DNA of 14,474 nucleotides from Pseudomonadota bacterium (GTDB lineage Bacteria; Pseudomonadota; Gammaproteobacteria; Burkholderiales; Burkholderiaceae_C). This document shows positions 7,990-14,474 of this stretch, in pieces. Position numbers and translations under genes: made by a program. The stretch lies in contig JAEZLX010000074.1 of assembly GCA_023415035.1 (NCBI GenBank), positions 1 through 14,474 of the forward strand. The letters run 5' to 3'. Numbering within the stretch: the first letter of the stretch is position 1; the number at the start of each line of letters is the position of its first letter. Below the pieces are notes generated by a model that ran no database searches, was not told the DNA's origin, and saw only the letters and a list, made by a program, of their open reading frames with translations.

Positions 7990-8679
7990 TCAGAAAGGGA
8001 AAACGTTCAAAAAGACCCGCCCCAGCCAGCCAATTGCCTGCGCTTCGCCTATGGCGCCACGGCTGCGCGACTCGATGCGCACGTTGGCCACCTGGGTCGA
8101 GGACACGACATTGCCCGGCCGGATGAAACGCGGATCCACCGTGCCGGAGAAGCGCAGCACATCGACGTTCTGGTGCACGCCGATCTGCTTCTCGCCGACC
8201 ACCAGCAGGTGGCCGTTGGGCAGCACTTCCTGCACGGTGGCCGTGATCGAGCCCTGGAAGGTGTTGTCGTTGGTGGCGTCGCCCTGGCCCGAGAAGCTGT
8301 TGTCGGACTCGCCGCCGAGGTTGAAGTTGCGGTCGCGGTTGAGCTCCTTGGCCTTGATGCCAGGAATGGCGCTGACGCCACCGGAGACACTGCCGCTGCG
8401 GTCGATGGACGAGGAGGATTTCTGCGAGGCGCTGACCTTCTCGGTGATCTGCACCGTCAGGATGTCGCCAGGCATGCGCGCGCGCGGATCCTCGAAGGCT
8501 GGCCGGTAGCTCGCCGCCTGGAACAGGCTGCCGCTCACGGGCGCGGCCACGGGCCCGGTCTGGTAGACGATGGGGCGTGCAGGCGCCAGATCGACCGGCG
8601 GGGCCTGGCAGGCCGCCAGGGCCAGCACGCCGGTCAGTGCAGCCCATGCCCGCAAGAAAGAGTGACAACGCCTGGTCAT
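7990..8679 (-). CDS. flgH: Flagellar L-ring lipoprotein FlgH
   Basis: FlgH forms the L ring in the outer membrane. The frame stays open far upstream through flgG, but the true start is the ATG at 8677-8679, just after the flgG stop. From there the protein has a lipoprotein signal peptide with lipobox LAAC and the acylated cysteine at residue 24. It is 229 residues long, against about 232 in Salmonella. PGDILTVQITEKVSASQKSS is the conserved L-ring core. ITATVQEVLPNGHLLVVGEK, FSGTVDPRFI and the end WLGRVFLNVFPF are also typical. Spacing to flgG is 14 bases. Confidence 0.95.
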   Translation of the reverse strand: MTRRCHSFLRAWAALTGVLALAACQAPPVDLAPARPIVYQTGPVAAPVSGSLFQAASYRPAFEDPRARMPGDILTVQITEKVSASQKSSSSIDRSGSVSGGVSAIPGIKAKELNRDRNFNLGGESDNSFSGQGDATNDNTFQGSITATVQEVLPNGHLLVVGEKQIGVHQNVDVLRFSGTVDPRFIRPGNVVSSTQVANVRIESRSRGAIGEAQAIGWLGRVFLNVFPF

Positions 8680-8693
8680 GACCGCGCTCAGCC

Positions 8694-9476
8694 TCACAGC
8701 TGCGACAGACGCTGCAGCATCTGGTCCGAGGTCTGGATCGCCTTGGAGTTCATCTCGTAGGCGCGCTGCGTCTGGATCATGGTCACCAGTTCCTGCACGA
8801 TGTTGACGTTCGAGGTCTCGACATAGCCCTGCATCAGGTTGCCCAGGCCAACCGAGCCCGGCGCTCCGGTGTTGGGAGCGCCGGAAGCCACCGTTTCGGC
8901 GTAGAGGTTCTGCCCCAGCGGCTCCAGCCCGGCCGGATTGACGAAGCCGGCCAGCTCGATGTTGCCGATCTGCTGCGGGTCGGTTTCGCCAGGCATCTTC
9001 ACCGTCACGATGCCATCGGGCGAAATGGTGACGTTCTGCGCATCGGCCGGCACCGTGATGTCGCCCGCCACAGGCAGGCCGCCGGTGGTGACCAGTCGCC
9101 CGTTCGCATCGACCTTCAGGCTGCCGTCGCGCGTGTAGCCGGTGGTGCCGTCGGGCAAGGTCACCTGCAGGAAGCCGCCGCCGTTGATGGCCACATCGAG
9201 CTGGTTGCCAGACTGCTGCAGGCTGCCCTGCGTGAACTCGCGACTGGTGGCCACGGCGCGCACGCCCAGGCCCACCTGCAGGCCGGTGGGCAGCTGGTTC
9301 TGCTCGTCGGCCGACGCGCCGACCTGGCGCAGGTTCTGGTACATCAGGTCCTCGAACACGGCGCTGGCGCGCTTGAAGCCGTTCGTGGACACGTTGGCCA
9401 TGTTGTTGGAGATGACGTCCAGCTGGGTCTGCTGGGCCTGCATGCCGGTCTTGGAGATCCACAGCGAATTGATCAT
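8694..9476 (-). CDS. flgG: Distal rod protein FlgG
   Basis: FlgG builds the distal rod that passes through the P and L rings. The product has 260 residues, the same length as the Salmonella protein. It starts MINSLWISKTGMQAQQTQLD and carries SNNMANVSTNGFKRA, the axial-family motif. FEDLMYQNLRQVGA is the FlgG-specific stretch that distinguishes it from FlgF and FlgE. The C-terminus NVNIVQELVTMIQTQRAYEM is the family's closing helix. A GAGG ribosome-binding sequence lies just upstream of the ATG. Confidence 0.97.
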   Translation of the reverse strand: MINSLWISKTGMQAQQTQLDVISNNMANVSTNGFKRASAVFEDLMYQNLRQVGASADEQNQLPTGLQVGLGVRAVATSREFTQGSLQQSGNQLDVAINGGGFLQVTLPDGTTGYTRDGSLKVDANGRLVTTGGLPVAGDITVPADAQNVTISPDGIVTVKMPGETDPQQIGNIELAGFVNPAGLEPLGQNLYAETVASGAPNTGAPGSVGLGNLMQGYVETSNVNIVQELVTMIQTQRAYEMNSKAIQTSDQMLQRLSQL

Positions 9477-9513
9477 GGTCTGCCTCGGTCAGGAAACTCG
9501 GAAAAGGAAGGGC

Positions 9514-10254
9514 TCAGCCGTTGAGGCCGAGCAGTTGGGCCGCGCTGCGGTCGTTGGTTTCGCCGTGCTGCAGCAGCTTCATCTGCATCTCGAACTGGCG
9601 GGCGACGGCGATCATGCCGACCATGGCCTCGATGGGATTCACGTTCGAGCCTTCAAGCGCGCCCGCTTGCACGCGCGCCTGCGCGTCGGCAGCCAGTGGC
9701 TCGCCGCTGACGCTGCGGAACAGGCCGTCCTCGCCGCGCGCGATCGGGGTATCGGCCCCGGGGGTGACCAGCTTGATGCGGCCCAGGCTCTGCGCCGGCC
9801 CCGCGCCCGTTCGGGCACTGACCGTGCCGTCGGCAGCCACGTCCACCTGGGCGTTGGCAGGCACGTTGACCGGTGCGCCGCCGTCGGTCAGCACGGGCAG
9901 GCCCTGCGGGCTGACCAGCAGGCCGTCGGCGTTGACCTCGAAGGCGCCGGCACGCGTGTAGGCCTCGGTGCCATCCAGCCCCTGGACGGTGAACCAGGCG
10001 TTGCCGCGCGCGGCCAGGTCCAGCGGTCGGCCGGTCGGGCTGACGGGGCCCGCGTCCTCGTTGTGGCCCGCCGTGGCCTCAAGCGCGAACACGCGTGTGG
10101 TGGCGCCGTCGCCGCGCACCGGCACGGAGCGGAACGTGGCCAGCTCGGCACGGAAACCGGGCGTGGACACGTTGGCCAGGTTGTTGGCCAGCACCTGCTG
10201 CCGGTGCTGCGCGGCCGTGGCACCGGTCATGGCGGTATAGATCATGCGATCCAT
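9514..10254 (-). CDS. flgF: Proximal rod protein FlgF
   Basis: FlgF is one of the proximal rod subunits. The 246-residue product begins MDRMIYTAMTGATAAQHRQQ and has LANNLANVSTPGFRAELATF, the typical FlgF motif. The middle contains RPLDLAARGNAWFTVQGLDG and EAYTRAGAFEVNADG, which are shared by the FlgE/F/G family. The end reads NVNPIEAMVGMIAVARQFEM. The protein is a paralogue of its neighbour FlgG. GGAGA precedes the start codon, and 32 bases separate it from flgE. Confidence 0.96.
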   Translation of the reverse strand: MDRMIYTAMTGATAAQHRQQVLANNLANVSTPGFRAELATFRSVPVRGDGATTRVFALEATAGHNEDAGPVSPTGRPLDLAARGNAWFTVQGLDGTEAYTRAGAFEVNADGLLVSPQGLPVLTDGGAPVNVPANAQVDVAADGTVSARTGAGPAQSLGRIKLVTPGADTPIARGEDGLFRSVSGEPLAADAQARVQAGALEGSNVNPIEAMVGMIAVARQFEMQMKLLQHGETNDRSAAQLLGLNG

Positions 10255-10286
10255 GGCAGGTTCTCCGTCGGGTCAGGGCGTCAGGA

Positions 10287-11471
10287 TCAGCGCATGCTCA
10301 GCAGCGTGCTCAGTGCCTGGTCCTGGGTCTTGATGGTCTGGGCGTTGGCCTGGTAGGCGCGTTGCGCGGTCATCATGTTGACCAGCTCCGCCGTGAGGTC
10401 GACGTTGGAGTCCTCGACCGCGCCCGACTTGATCAGGCCGAAGTTGCCCTCGCCCGGCGCGCCCGGGATCGGGGCGCCCGAGGCATAAGTGGCCACCCAG
10501 GCACCGCCGCCGGCCGGCGCCAGGCCCTGGGCGTTGCGGAAGTTGACCAGCTGGATCTGGCCTGCGGCCTGGGTTTCGCCGTTGCTGTAGCGCGCCGTCA
10601 CGACGCCGCTTTCGTCGATCTGCAGCCCCGTGAATTCGCCGGGCGGATAGCCGTCCTGCCTCAGGTCGGTGACCGAGAACGGCGACGCAAACTGCGTGAT
10701 GTTGTCGTAGTTGATGTCAACCTGGAACGGCCCGTTGGGCGACGGTATCGTCACCTGCGCGCCCGCCACCGGCACCAGCGTGCCGTCGGCATTGAAATTC
10801 AGCTGGTACGGCGCGAGCTGCGGACCGTTGCCGTCGTTGAGGTCGGCATACACGTTCCACGTGTTCAGCCCGGCCTTCTCGAAGGTCAGCGAGACGGGGA
10901 ACTCCATCCCCTGCTGGTCGTACACCAGCACGCTGGTGCCATAGGTGCCCAGCGGTTCGGTGCCCGTGGCCCGCGCGTCGAGGTTGAATTCGGCGTTGAC
11001 CGCGGTGGTCTGCTTGGCCGGGATCGGGCCGCCGGTGGGCAGCTTCAGGGGCACCGCATTGAAGTTCACGCGGTTGCCATCGACGTCGGTGGGATAGCCC
11101 ATCAGCTTGCCGCCGAGGTTGTTGATGATGTTGCCGTCCTTGTCCAGCTTGAACTGGCCGTCGCGGCTGTACTGCAGCGTGCCGTCGGCCATGCCCAGGG
11201 CAAAGAAGCCGGAGCCGTTGATGGCCACATCCAGGTCATTGCCGGTGATGGTGATATTGCCCTGCGTGAACTTCTGGCTCACGGCCGCGACGGTCACGCC
11301 GATGCCCTGGCTCACGCCGCCTGAGGCACCGACGGAGCTGGCGTAAAGTTCCGCGAACTCGGCCCGCGACGCCTTCATGCCCACGGTGTTGGCGTTGGCA
11401 ATGTTGTGGCCGATCACGTCCAGGTTGCGGCTGGCGGCGTTGAGGCCGGAGAGACCTTGCTGGAAAGCCAT
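10287..11471 (-). CDS. flgE: Flagellar hook protein FlgE
   Basis: FlgE polymerises into the hook, the universal joint of the flagellum. It has 394 residues, close to the 403 of Salmonella. The N-terminus MAFQQGLSGLNAASRNLDVI leads into GHNIANANTVGMKASRAEF. The usual T-x-G-F-K has methionine instead of phenylalanine at residue 32, a small oddity unlikely to matter. LDVAINGSGFFAL and the terminal ELVNMMTAQRAYQANAQTIK are standard. The middle region contains the hook-specific beta domains. A GAGAGGA ribosome-binding site lies just upstream, and 45 bases separate it from flgD. Confidence 0.96.
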   Translation of the reverse strand: MAFQQGLSGLNAASRNLDVIGHNIANANTVGMKASRAEFAELYASSVGASGGVSQGIGVTVAAVSQKFTQGNITITGNDLDVAINGSGFFALGMADGTLQYSRDGQFKLDKDGNIINNLGGKLMGYPTDVDGNRVNFNAVPLKLPTGGPIPAKQTTAVNAEFNLDARATGTEPLGTYGTSVLVYDQQGMEFPVSLTFEKAGLNTWNVYADLNDGNGPQLAPYQLNFNADGTLVPVAGAQVTIPSPNGPFQVDINYDNITQFASPFSVTDLRQDGYPPGEFTGLQIDESGVVTARYSNGETQAAGQIQLVNFRNAQGLAPAGGGAWVATYASGAPIPGAPGEGNFGLIKSGAVEDSNVDLTAELVNMMTAQRAYQANAQTIKTQDQALSTLLSMR

Positions 11472-11516
11472 GATGAATGTCCTCTCGGTTAGTCGTTCGG
11501 GTTGTTGCTGGCGGGC

Positions 11517-12182
11517 TTACATGAAAGCCCGGACCTGCTCGTAGCTGAGGGTGCGGCCGTTGTCCAGGTTCAGGCTCATGCCACCGGCTCCCATGCCCAC
11601 CGACCGCACCGGCAGGCGCGCGAGCGCGATGGCGGTCACTGCGTCGCCGCCACTGCTGGCGCGCACGCCGAACCTGCCCACCTTGCTGACATCCACCGTG
11701 CCGGCGTTCCACTCGAAGGCGTGGGTGCCAGCGCCGCGGGCGCCCATGTCGATGGTGTCGATGAGCTCGCCGTTCTTGCCGAAGATGTCCACGTAAACCT
11801 GCTTGGCCTCGCCCTTGAGTTCGAGGGCGCCACGACCCACGGTGCCGTCGAAGCTGATGCTGTCGCCCTCGACCAGCGCGTCGCGGCCGATGAGCGAGGC
11901 GCCCAGCATCGACTGCATGGACGAGAACTGGCTGGCCATGCCCTTGAGCGTCTCGTTGAGCTGCTGGATGCCGCTGACCGTGTTGATCTGCGCCATCTGC
12001 GAGGTCATTTGCGCGTTGTCCAGCGGGTTGAGCGGATCCTGGTTGTTGATCTGCGCCACCAGCAGTTTCAGGAAGCGGTCCTGCGAAGCCTGCGCGTCGC
12101 TCACCTGGTTGCCCCCGTTGGTGGCCGTGGTGCTGCCGACCACATCGGTGAGGCCGGACGTGTCAATGGGCGTCATGAACAT
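11517..12182 (-). CDS. flgD: Hook cap protein FlgD
   Basis: FlgD forms the temporary cap under which hook subunits assemble. The 221-residue product contains FLKLLVAQINNQDPLNPLDN and MTSQMAQINTVSGIQQLNET in the N-terminal third, the defining FlgD block. The C-terminal part consists of beta domains (GEAKQVYVDIFGKNGELIDT) of the tudor/fibronectin-like kind seen in the family. GGAGGAG lies 7 bases before the ATG at 12182, which favours that start over the second methionine three codons in. Spacing to flgC is 16 bases. Confidence 0.96.
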   Translation of the reverse strand: MFMTPIDTSGLTDVVGSTTATNGGNQVSDAQASQDRFLKLLVAQINNQDPLNPLDNAQMTSQMAQINTVSGIQQLNETLKGMASQFSSMQSMLGASLIGRDALVEGDSISFDGTVGRGALELKGEAKQVYVDIFGKNGELIDTIDMGARGAGTHAFEWNAGTVDVSKVGRFGVRASSGGDAVTAIALARLPVRSVGMGAGGMSLNLDNGRTLSYEQVRAFM

Positions 12183-12198
12183 GCGTGCGCTCCTCCGA

Positions 12199-12603
12199 TC
12201 ACTGGCCCATCTGCAGCGTCTTGAGCAGCAGCGTCTTGGCCGTGTTCATGACCTCGACGTTGTTCTGGTACGAGCGCGATGCCGAGATCATGTTGACCAT
12301 CTCTTCCACAGGGTTGACGTTCGAGTGCGTGACATAGCCCTCGCTGTCTGCCACGGGGTGGTGCGGCAGGTATTCGCGGCGTCCCGGTGCCTCGCTCTCG
12401 CGGATGTCCGCGACCTTGACGCCCGCGTCGCCGGGGCTGCCCATGGGCACGGTCTGGAACACGACCTGGCGGGCCTTGTAACTCTGGCCGTCCGGGCCGG
12501 CCACGGCGTCGGCGTTGGCCAGGTTGCTGGCGACCACGTTCAGACGCTGCGCCTGCGAGCTGATGGCACTGCCCGACACTCCGAAGATGCTGAACATCGA
12601 CAT
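12199..12603 (-). CDS. flgC: Proximal rod protein FlgC
   Basis: FlgC is a proximal rod subunit of 134 residues, exactly the Salmonella length. It begins MSMFSIFGVSGSAISSQAQR and continues with VVASNLANADAVAGPDGQSY and KARQVVFQTVPM, which are diagnostic of FlgC rather than FlgB. The end has HSNVNPVEEMVNMISASRSY. AGGAGA stands shortly before the ATG. It is the second gene of the operon, 29 bases after flgB. Confidence 0.97.
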   Translation of the reverse strand: MSMFSIFGVSGSAISSQAQRLNVVASNLANADAVAGPDGQSYKARQVVFQTVPMGSPGDAGVKVADIRESEAPGRREYLPHHPVADSEGYVTHSNVNPVEEMVNMISASRSYQNNVEVMNTAKTLLLKTLQMGQ

Positions 12604-12632
12604 GCGGTTCTCCTGTTTCAGGCCTCAGTCCG

Positions 12633-13034
12633 TCACTGGCCCGTGATGGCGCTGAGCATGGTCTTCACATGCCCGTTGATGAAGCGCAGGGTGGACTCGT
12701 AACGGATGCTGTTGTCCACGAAATTGGCGCGTTCGCGGTCCAGATCGACCGAGTTGCCGTCCTGCGAGGGCTGCGTCTGCACGGTGTACGCCATCTCGGG
12801 CTGGCGCGGATCAGCCGCGCCGGCACGCAGGTGCCGCGCGTCGGTGAGCGCCACTTTCCCGCTGCCCGAGCCACCCTGGGTGGTGCGCAGCGCCCGCGCG
12901 AAATCGAAGTCGCGGGCCACATAGCCTGGCGTGTCCGCGTTGGCGATATTGCTGGCCAGCACCTGCTGGCGCCGCGCGCGCAGCAGCAGCGCATTGCCAT
13001 AGGTGTCCAGCCGGGAACCGATGTGTTCTAGCAT
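12633..13034 (-). CDS. flgB: Proximal rod protein FlgB
   Basis: FlgB is the first rod subunit and the first gene of the operon. The frame is open further upstream (to 13193), but the correct start is the ATG at 13032-13034, just downstream of a strong GGAGGTG. This gives 133 residues, close to the 138 of Salmonella. The upstream extension lies in the promoter region and has no family resemblance. Motifs are RARRQQVLASNIANADTPGY, then VARDFDFARAL, and near the end DRERANFVDNSIRYESTLRF. No start other than 13034 is plausible. Confidence 0.96.
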   Translation of the reverse strand: MLEHIGSRLDTYGNALLLRARRQQVLASNIANADTPGYVARDFDFARALRTTQGGSGSGKVALTDARHLRAGAADPRQPEMAYTVQTQPSQDGNSVDLDRERANFVDNSIRYESTLRFINGHVKTMLSAITGQ

Positions 13035-13106
13035 GAGCACCTCCGTGTGTGGGTGAGGGGATGACGGTATCGGCGCCGAACGCGTCGGCACCGGGCTGTT
13101 GCGGCA

Positions 13107-13133
13107 AGTATGGGAAAACTTGATGCCTGCCAA
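13107..13133 (-). promoter_or_regulatory. Candidate class II promoter for the flgB operon
   Basis: On the minus strand TTGGCA (plus positions 13128-13133) is followed after 15 bases by CATACT (13107-13112), which matches four of six -10 bases. The short spacer suggests a promoter that needs an activator. The -35 overlaps the left edge of the candidate FlhDC box, which fits FlhDC-dependent class II promoters. This would give a leader of about 65-70 bases before flgB. It is a motif-based inference. Confidence 0.35.
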
Positions 13134-13174
13134 TGACGGGAACAGCAAGGGCTTTGGGCGGCATTTCGCTCCTT
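13132..13174. promoter_or_regulatory. Candidate FlhDC box between flgB and flgA
   Basis: Two 16-base half-sites face each other across an 11-base gap. The left one is AATGACGGGAACAGCA at 13132-13147, and the right one, read on the minus strand, is AAGGAGCGAAATGCCG at 13159-13174. Against the enteric FlhDC half-site (AAYGS-N2/3-AAATARCG, inverted, 10-12 apart) they agree at about 10 and 9 of 13 fixed positions. The gap length and the symmetric placement between two divergent -35-like hexamers support the call. The match is degenerate, and the consensus comes from enterics. Confidence 0.4.
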
Positions 13175-13200
13175 TGCACCGGCCTCCCGCCACTTACAGT
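13174..13200 (+). promoter_or_regulatory. Candidate class II promoter for flgA
   Basis: TTGCAC at 13174-13179 and TACAGT at 13195-13200 are separated by 15 bases, mirroring the promoter proposed for flgB on the other side of the FlhDC-like box. Four of six -10 positions match. The -35 touches the right half-site of the box. The leader before flgA would be about 55 bases. It is proposed from motif and symmetry only. Confidence 0.33.
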
Positions 13201-13262
13201 GCCAGTTGCCGACAACGGCTTTACCTGCCCACGCGCGTGCGCGGGCTGCCGGAGGTTTTCCC

Positions 13263-14027
13263 ATGCAACACGACATCGCTCTCCGCCTCGCCCGCTGGCT
13301 CGCCGCTGCCGGCTTGGCCCTTCTGATGCCGCTGGCACACGCCCAGACGCTGAGCGTGCAGACCGCCCCGAGCCCTGCGGTGGACGGCGAAACCGGCCTG
13401 GAGCAGCTGGCCGGCCAGTGGCTGCAGCCCACCATCGCCGCTGTGCTCGGGCAGGAAGGTGGTGGTGCCCTGCGGCCCGAGGTCATCCTGGGCCACCTGG
13501 ATCCTCGCCTGCGCCTGGCCCCTTGCCAGCGCGTGGAGCCCTACCTGCCGCCGGGCACGCGCCTGTGGGGCCGCAGCCGCATCGGCCTGCGCTGCCTCGA
13601 GGGCCCCGTGCGCTGGAACGTGTTCCTGCCCGTGACGGTGCGTGCCTGGGGCCCCGCCTGGGTGCTTCGCCGCCCGGTGGCTCCCGGCGCGGTGCTGACT
13701 CAAGAGGACGCCGACATCGCCGAAATCGACTGGGCAGAGCAGCACGCCGCCGTGCTGGCAGACACCGAGCTCTGGATCGGCCAGCAGGCCGCCTATGCCC
13801 TGCAGGCCGGCCAGGCCCTGCGCCAGAACATGGTGCGCCCGGTTCCCGCCTTCGGCCCCGGCGCCCAGGTCAGAATTGCCAGTCAAATCAACGGCTTGCA
13901 GGTCACGGCTGTCGGTGAATCGCTGGGAGCGGGCATCGCCGGACAAACCGTGAAAATCCGGCTGCGCAACGGCCGGGTGGTCACCGGCACAGTGCGGCCG
14001 GACCAGATCGTCGACGTCCGGCTGTGA
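13263..14027 (+). CDS. flgA: P-ring assembly chaperone FlgA
   Basis: FlgA is a periplasmic chaperone needed for FlgI to assemble into the P ring. The chosen start at 13263 follows GGAGG by 7 bases. The upstream in-frame ATG at 13206 has no such signal and would put extra residues before the signal peptide. The 254-residue product has a Sec signal peptide ending LMPLAHA (cut after residue 27). Cysteines 88 and 111 lie in the positions of the disulfide expected in the family. A SAF domain spans about residues 131-193 (RRPVAPGAVLTQEDADIAEI). The closing beta domain, 194-254, contains GAGIAGQTVKIRLRNGRVVT and VRPDQIVDVRL. It is divergent from flgB and probably shares its activator. Confidence 0.95.
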   Translation: MQHDIALRLARWLAAAGLALLMPLAHAQTLSVQTAPSPAVDGETGLEQLAGQWLQPTIAAVLGQEGGGALRPEVILGHLDPRLRLAPCQRVEPYLPPGTRLWGRSRIGLRCLEGPVRWNVFLPVTVRAWGPAWVLRRPVAPGAVLTQEDADIAEIDWAEQHAAVLADTELWIGQQAAYALQAGQALRQNMVRPVPAFGPGAQVRIASQINGLQVTAVGESLGAGIAGQTVKIRLRNGRVVTGTVRPDQIVDVRL

Positions 14028-14068
14028 TGCAAACCGGCGGAAATGTGGCGTATTTGACGAAACGGCCC

Positions 14069-14095
14069 TAAAGTCTCTCGTTTATCGGTCGATAC
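14069..14095 (+). promoter_or_regulatory. Sigma-28 (FliA) class III promoter of flgM
   Basis: TAAAGTCT at 14069-14076 and GTCGATAC at 14088-14095 are separated by 11 bases. Against the FliA consensus TAAAGTTT-N11-GCCGATAA this is 7 of 8 and 6 of 8. The flgM start codon lies about 40 bases further on, leaving room for a normal leader. A small perfect dyad, TATCG-GT-CGATA (14083-14094), overlaps the -10. A class III promoter on flgM, in addition to transcription from flgA, is known in Salmonella. Confidence 0.75.
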
Positions 14096-14136
14096 TCTTT
14101 CCACAACGCCCTGGTCTCCGGGGTTTGGAGAGTGCA

Positions 14137-14474
14137 ATGAAAGTCGAATCTTCACCGGACTCCTACATCGGCTCCGTCGCCGGTGGCCCGCAAAAGGCCG
14201 CCGAACGGCCTGCCGCGCCTGGCACCGCCGCCGTGGCCGCAGGCGCGGCTGCGCCCCAGCAGCCCGGCGTCCAGGTCACCCTGTCATCGGCCACCCGGTC
14301 GCTGGCAGCGGCAGGTTCTGGCGGCCATGAAGTGTTCAACGCCGAGAAGGTGGAAGCCATGCGGCAGGCCATCGCCAATGGCACTTTCCAGGTCAACCCC
14401 GAAGCCATTGCCGACCGGCTGCTGTCCAATGCGGCCGAGATGCTCGGCGCCGCCGGCATCGGTGGCAACAAGGG
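14137..14474 (+). CDS. flgM: Anti-sigma-28 factor FlgM, 3' end missing
   Basis: FlgM binds sigma-28 (FliA) and blocks filament-gene transcription until it is exported through the finished hook. The ATG at 14137 follows GGAG at 14127-14130. The 112 codons present reach the window end without a stop. The sigma-binding part is recognisable: VQVTLSSATRSLA, then FNAEKVEAMRQAIANGTFQV and NPEAIADRLLSNAAEML, as in other FlgM proteins. The N-terminal part before it (about 45 residues) is rich in alanine and proline and longer than in most FlgM proteins, which are near 97 residues in total. FlgM is natively disordered, so this may only be a longer linker. flgN is the expected next gene, beyond the window. 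Confidence 0.93.
   Translation, partial: MKVESSPDSYIGSVAGGPQKAAERPAAPGTAAVAAGAAAPQQPGVQVTLSSATRSLAAAGSGGHEVFNAEKVEAMRQAIANGTFQVNPEAIADRLLSNAAEMLGAAGIGGNK

Larger units (their letters stand above)
13035..13262. promoter_or_regulatory. Divergent flgB/flgA control region
   Basis: These 228 bases separate the two flagellar arms and hold their divergent control signals. The GGAGGTG of flgB is at the left end and the GGAGG of flgA (13251-13255) at the right. Between them lie a candidate FlhDC box (13132-13174) and two promoter-like sequences, described separately. I saw no coding capacity of its own, no sigma-54 element and no complete sigma-28 promoter here. Confidence 0.7.

Noticed and set aside
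6772..8760. A 662-codon open frame on the plus strand opposite flgI and flgH
   Set aside because: Same reason: third-position GC bias removes stops from the antisense frame, and the product looks like no protein family I know.
7990..9462. A possible long fusion extending flgH upstream through flgG (490 codons)
   Set aside because: The upstream part is flgG read in a wrong frame. The lipoprotein signal with LAAC starts at the ATG at 8679, giving a normal FlgH length.
13067..13074. GCCGATAC on the minus strand upstream of flgB, resembling a sigma-28 -10 element
   Set aside because: There is no TAAAGTTT-like element at the required 11-base spacing, so it is probably chance.
12633..13193. Extended FlgB of 186 residues
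   Set aside because: The extra 53 residues come from the promoter region and lack family similarity; the ATG at 13034 has a strong ribosome-binding site.

Overview
The window is a GC-rich stretch (AT-rich only in two promoter regions) carrying almost the whole rod-hook gene set of a Gram-negative flagellum. Gene order, a two-domain FlgJ with a muramidase half, P- and L-ring genes and a divergent flgA-flgM arm point to a beta-proteobacterium. The closest match by layout and protein style is Burkholderiales, Alcaligenaceae- or Comamonadaceae-like. The taxon is inferred from gene style only.

Layout. Positions 1-371 (minus) hold the first 123 codons of a LysR-type regulator that runs off the left edge. 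It is divergent from a VanA-like Rieske oxygenase gene (about 479-1556, plus), across a short AT-rich promoter region with repeated operator-like sequences. The oxygenase gene contains a 10-bp tandem duplication that throws its natural N-terminus out of frame. Converging on it is the end of a long minus-strand operon reading from 13034 to 1589: flgB, flgC, flgD, flgE, flgF, flgG, flgH, flgI, flgJ, flgK, flgL and finally an EAL-like/HDOD regulatory protein. Divergent from flgB, on the plus strand, are flgA (13263-14027) and flgM (14137 to the window end, incomplete).

How it works together. FlgB, FlgC, FlgF and FlgG build the rod. FlgJ caps the growing rod and cuts peptidoglycan. FlgI, with its chaperone FlgA, and FlgH form the P and L rings. 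FlgD caps the growing hook, FlgE is the hook, and FlgK and FlgL form the hook-filament junction. FlgM holds sigma-28 until the hook is finished. The control regions fit this: the flgB-flgA gap contains a degenerate FlhDC-like inverted box flanked by two divergent promoter-like sequences, and flgM has a good sigma-28 promoter of its own. No gap without a gene exceeds 300 bases.

The flagellar genes look ordinary and intact. The points most worth a second look are the 10-bp duplication in the Rieske gene, the spaced repeats in the LysR-Rieske gap, the HDOD protein closing the operon, the long FlgM N-terminus, and a beta-module shared by FlgK and FlgL. I found no sign of a wholly new system, mobile element, CRISPR array or RNA gene.
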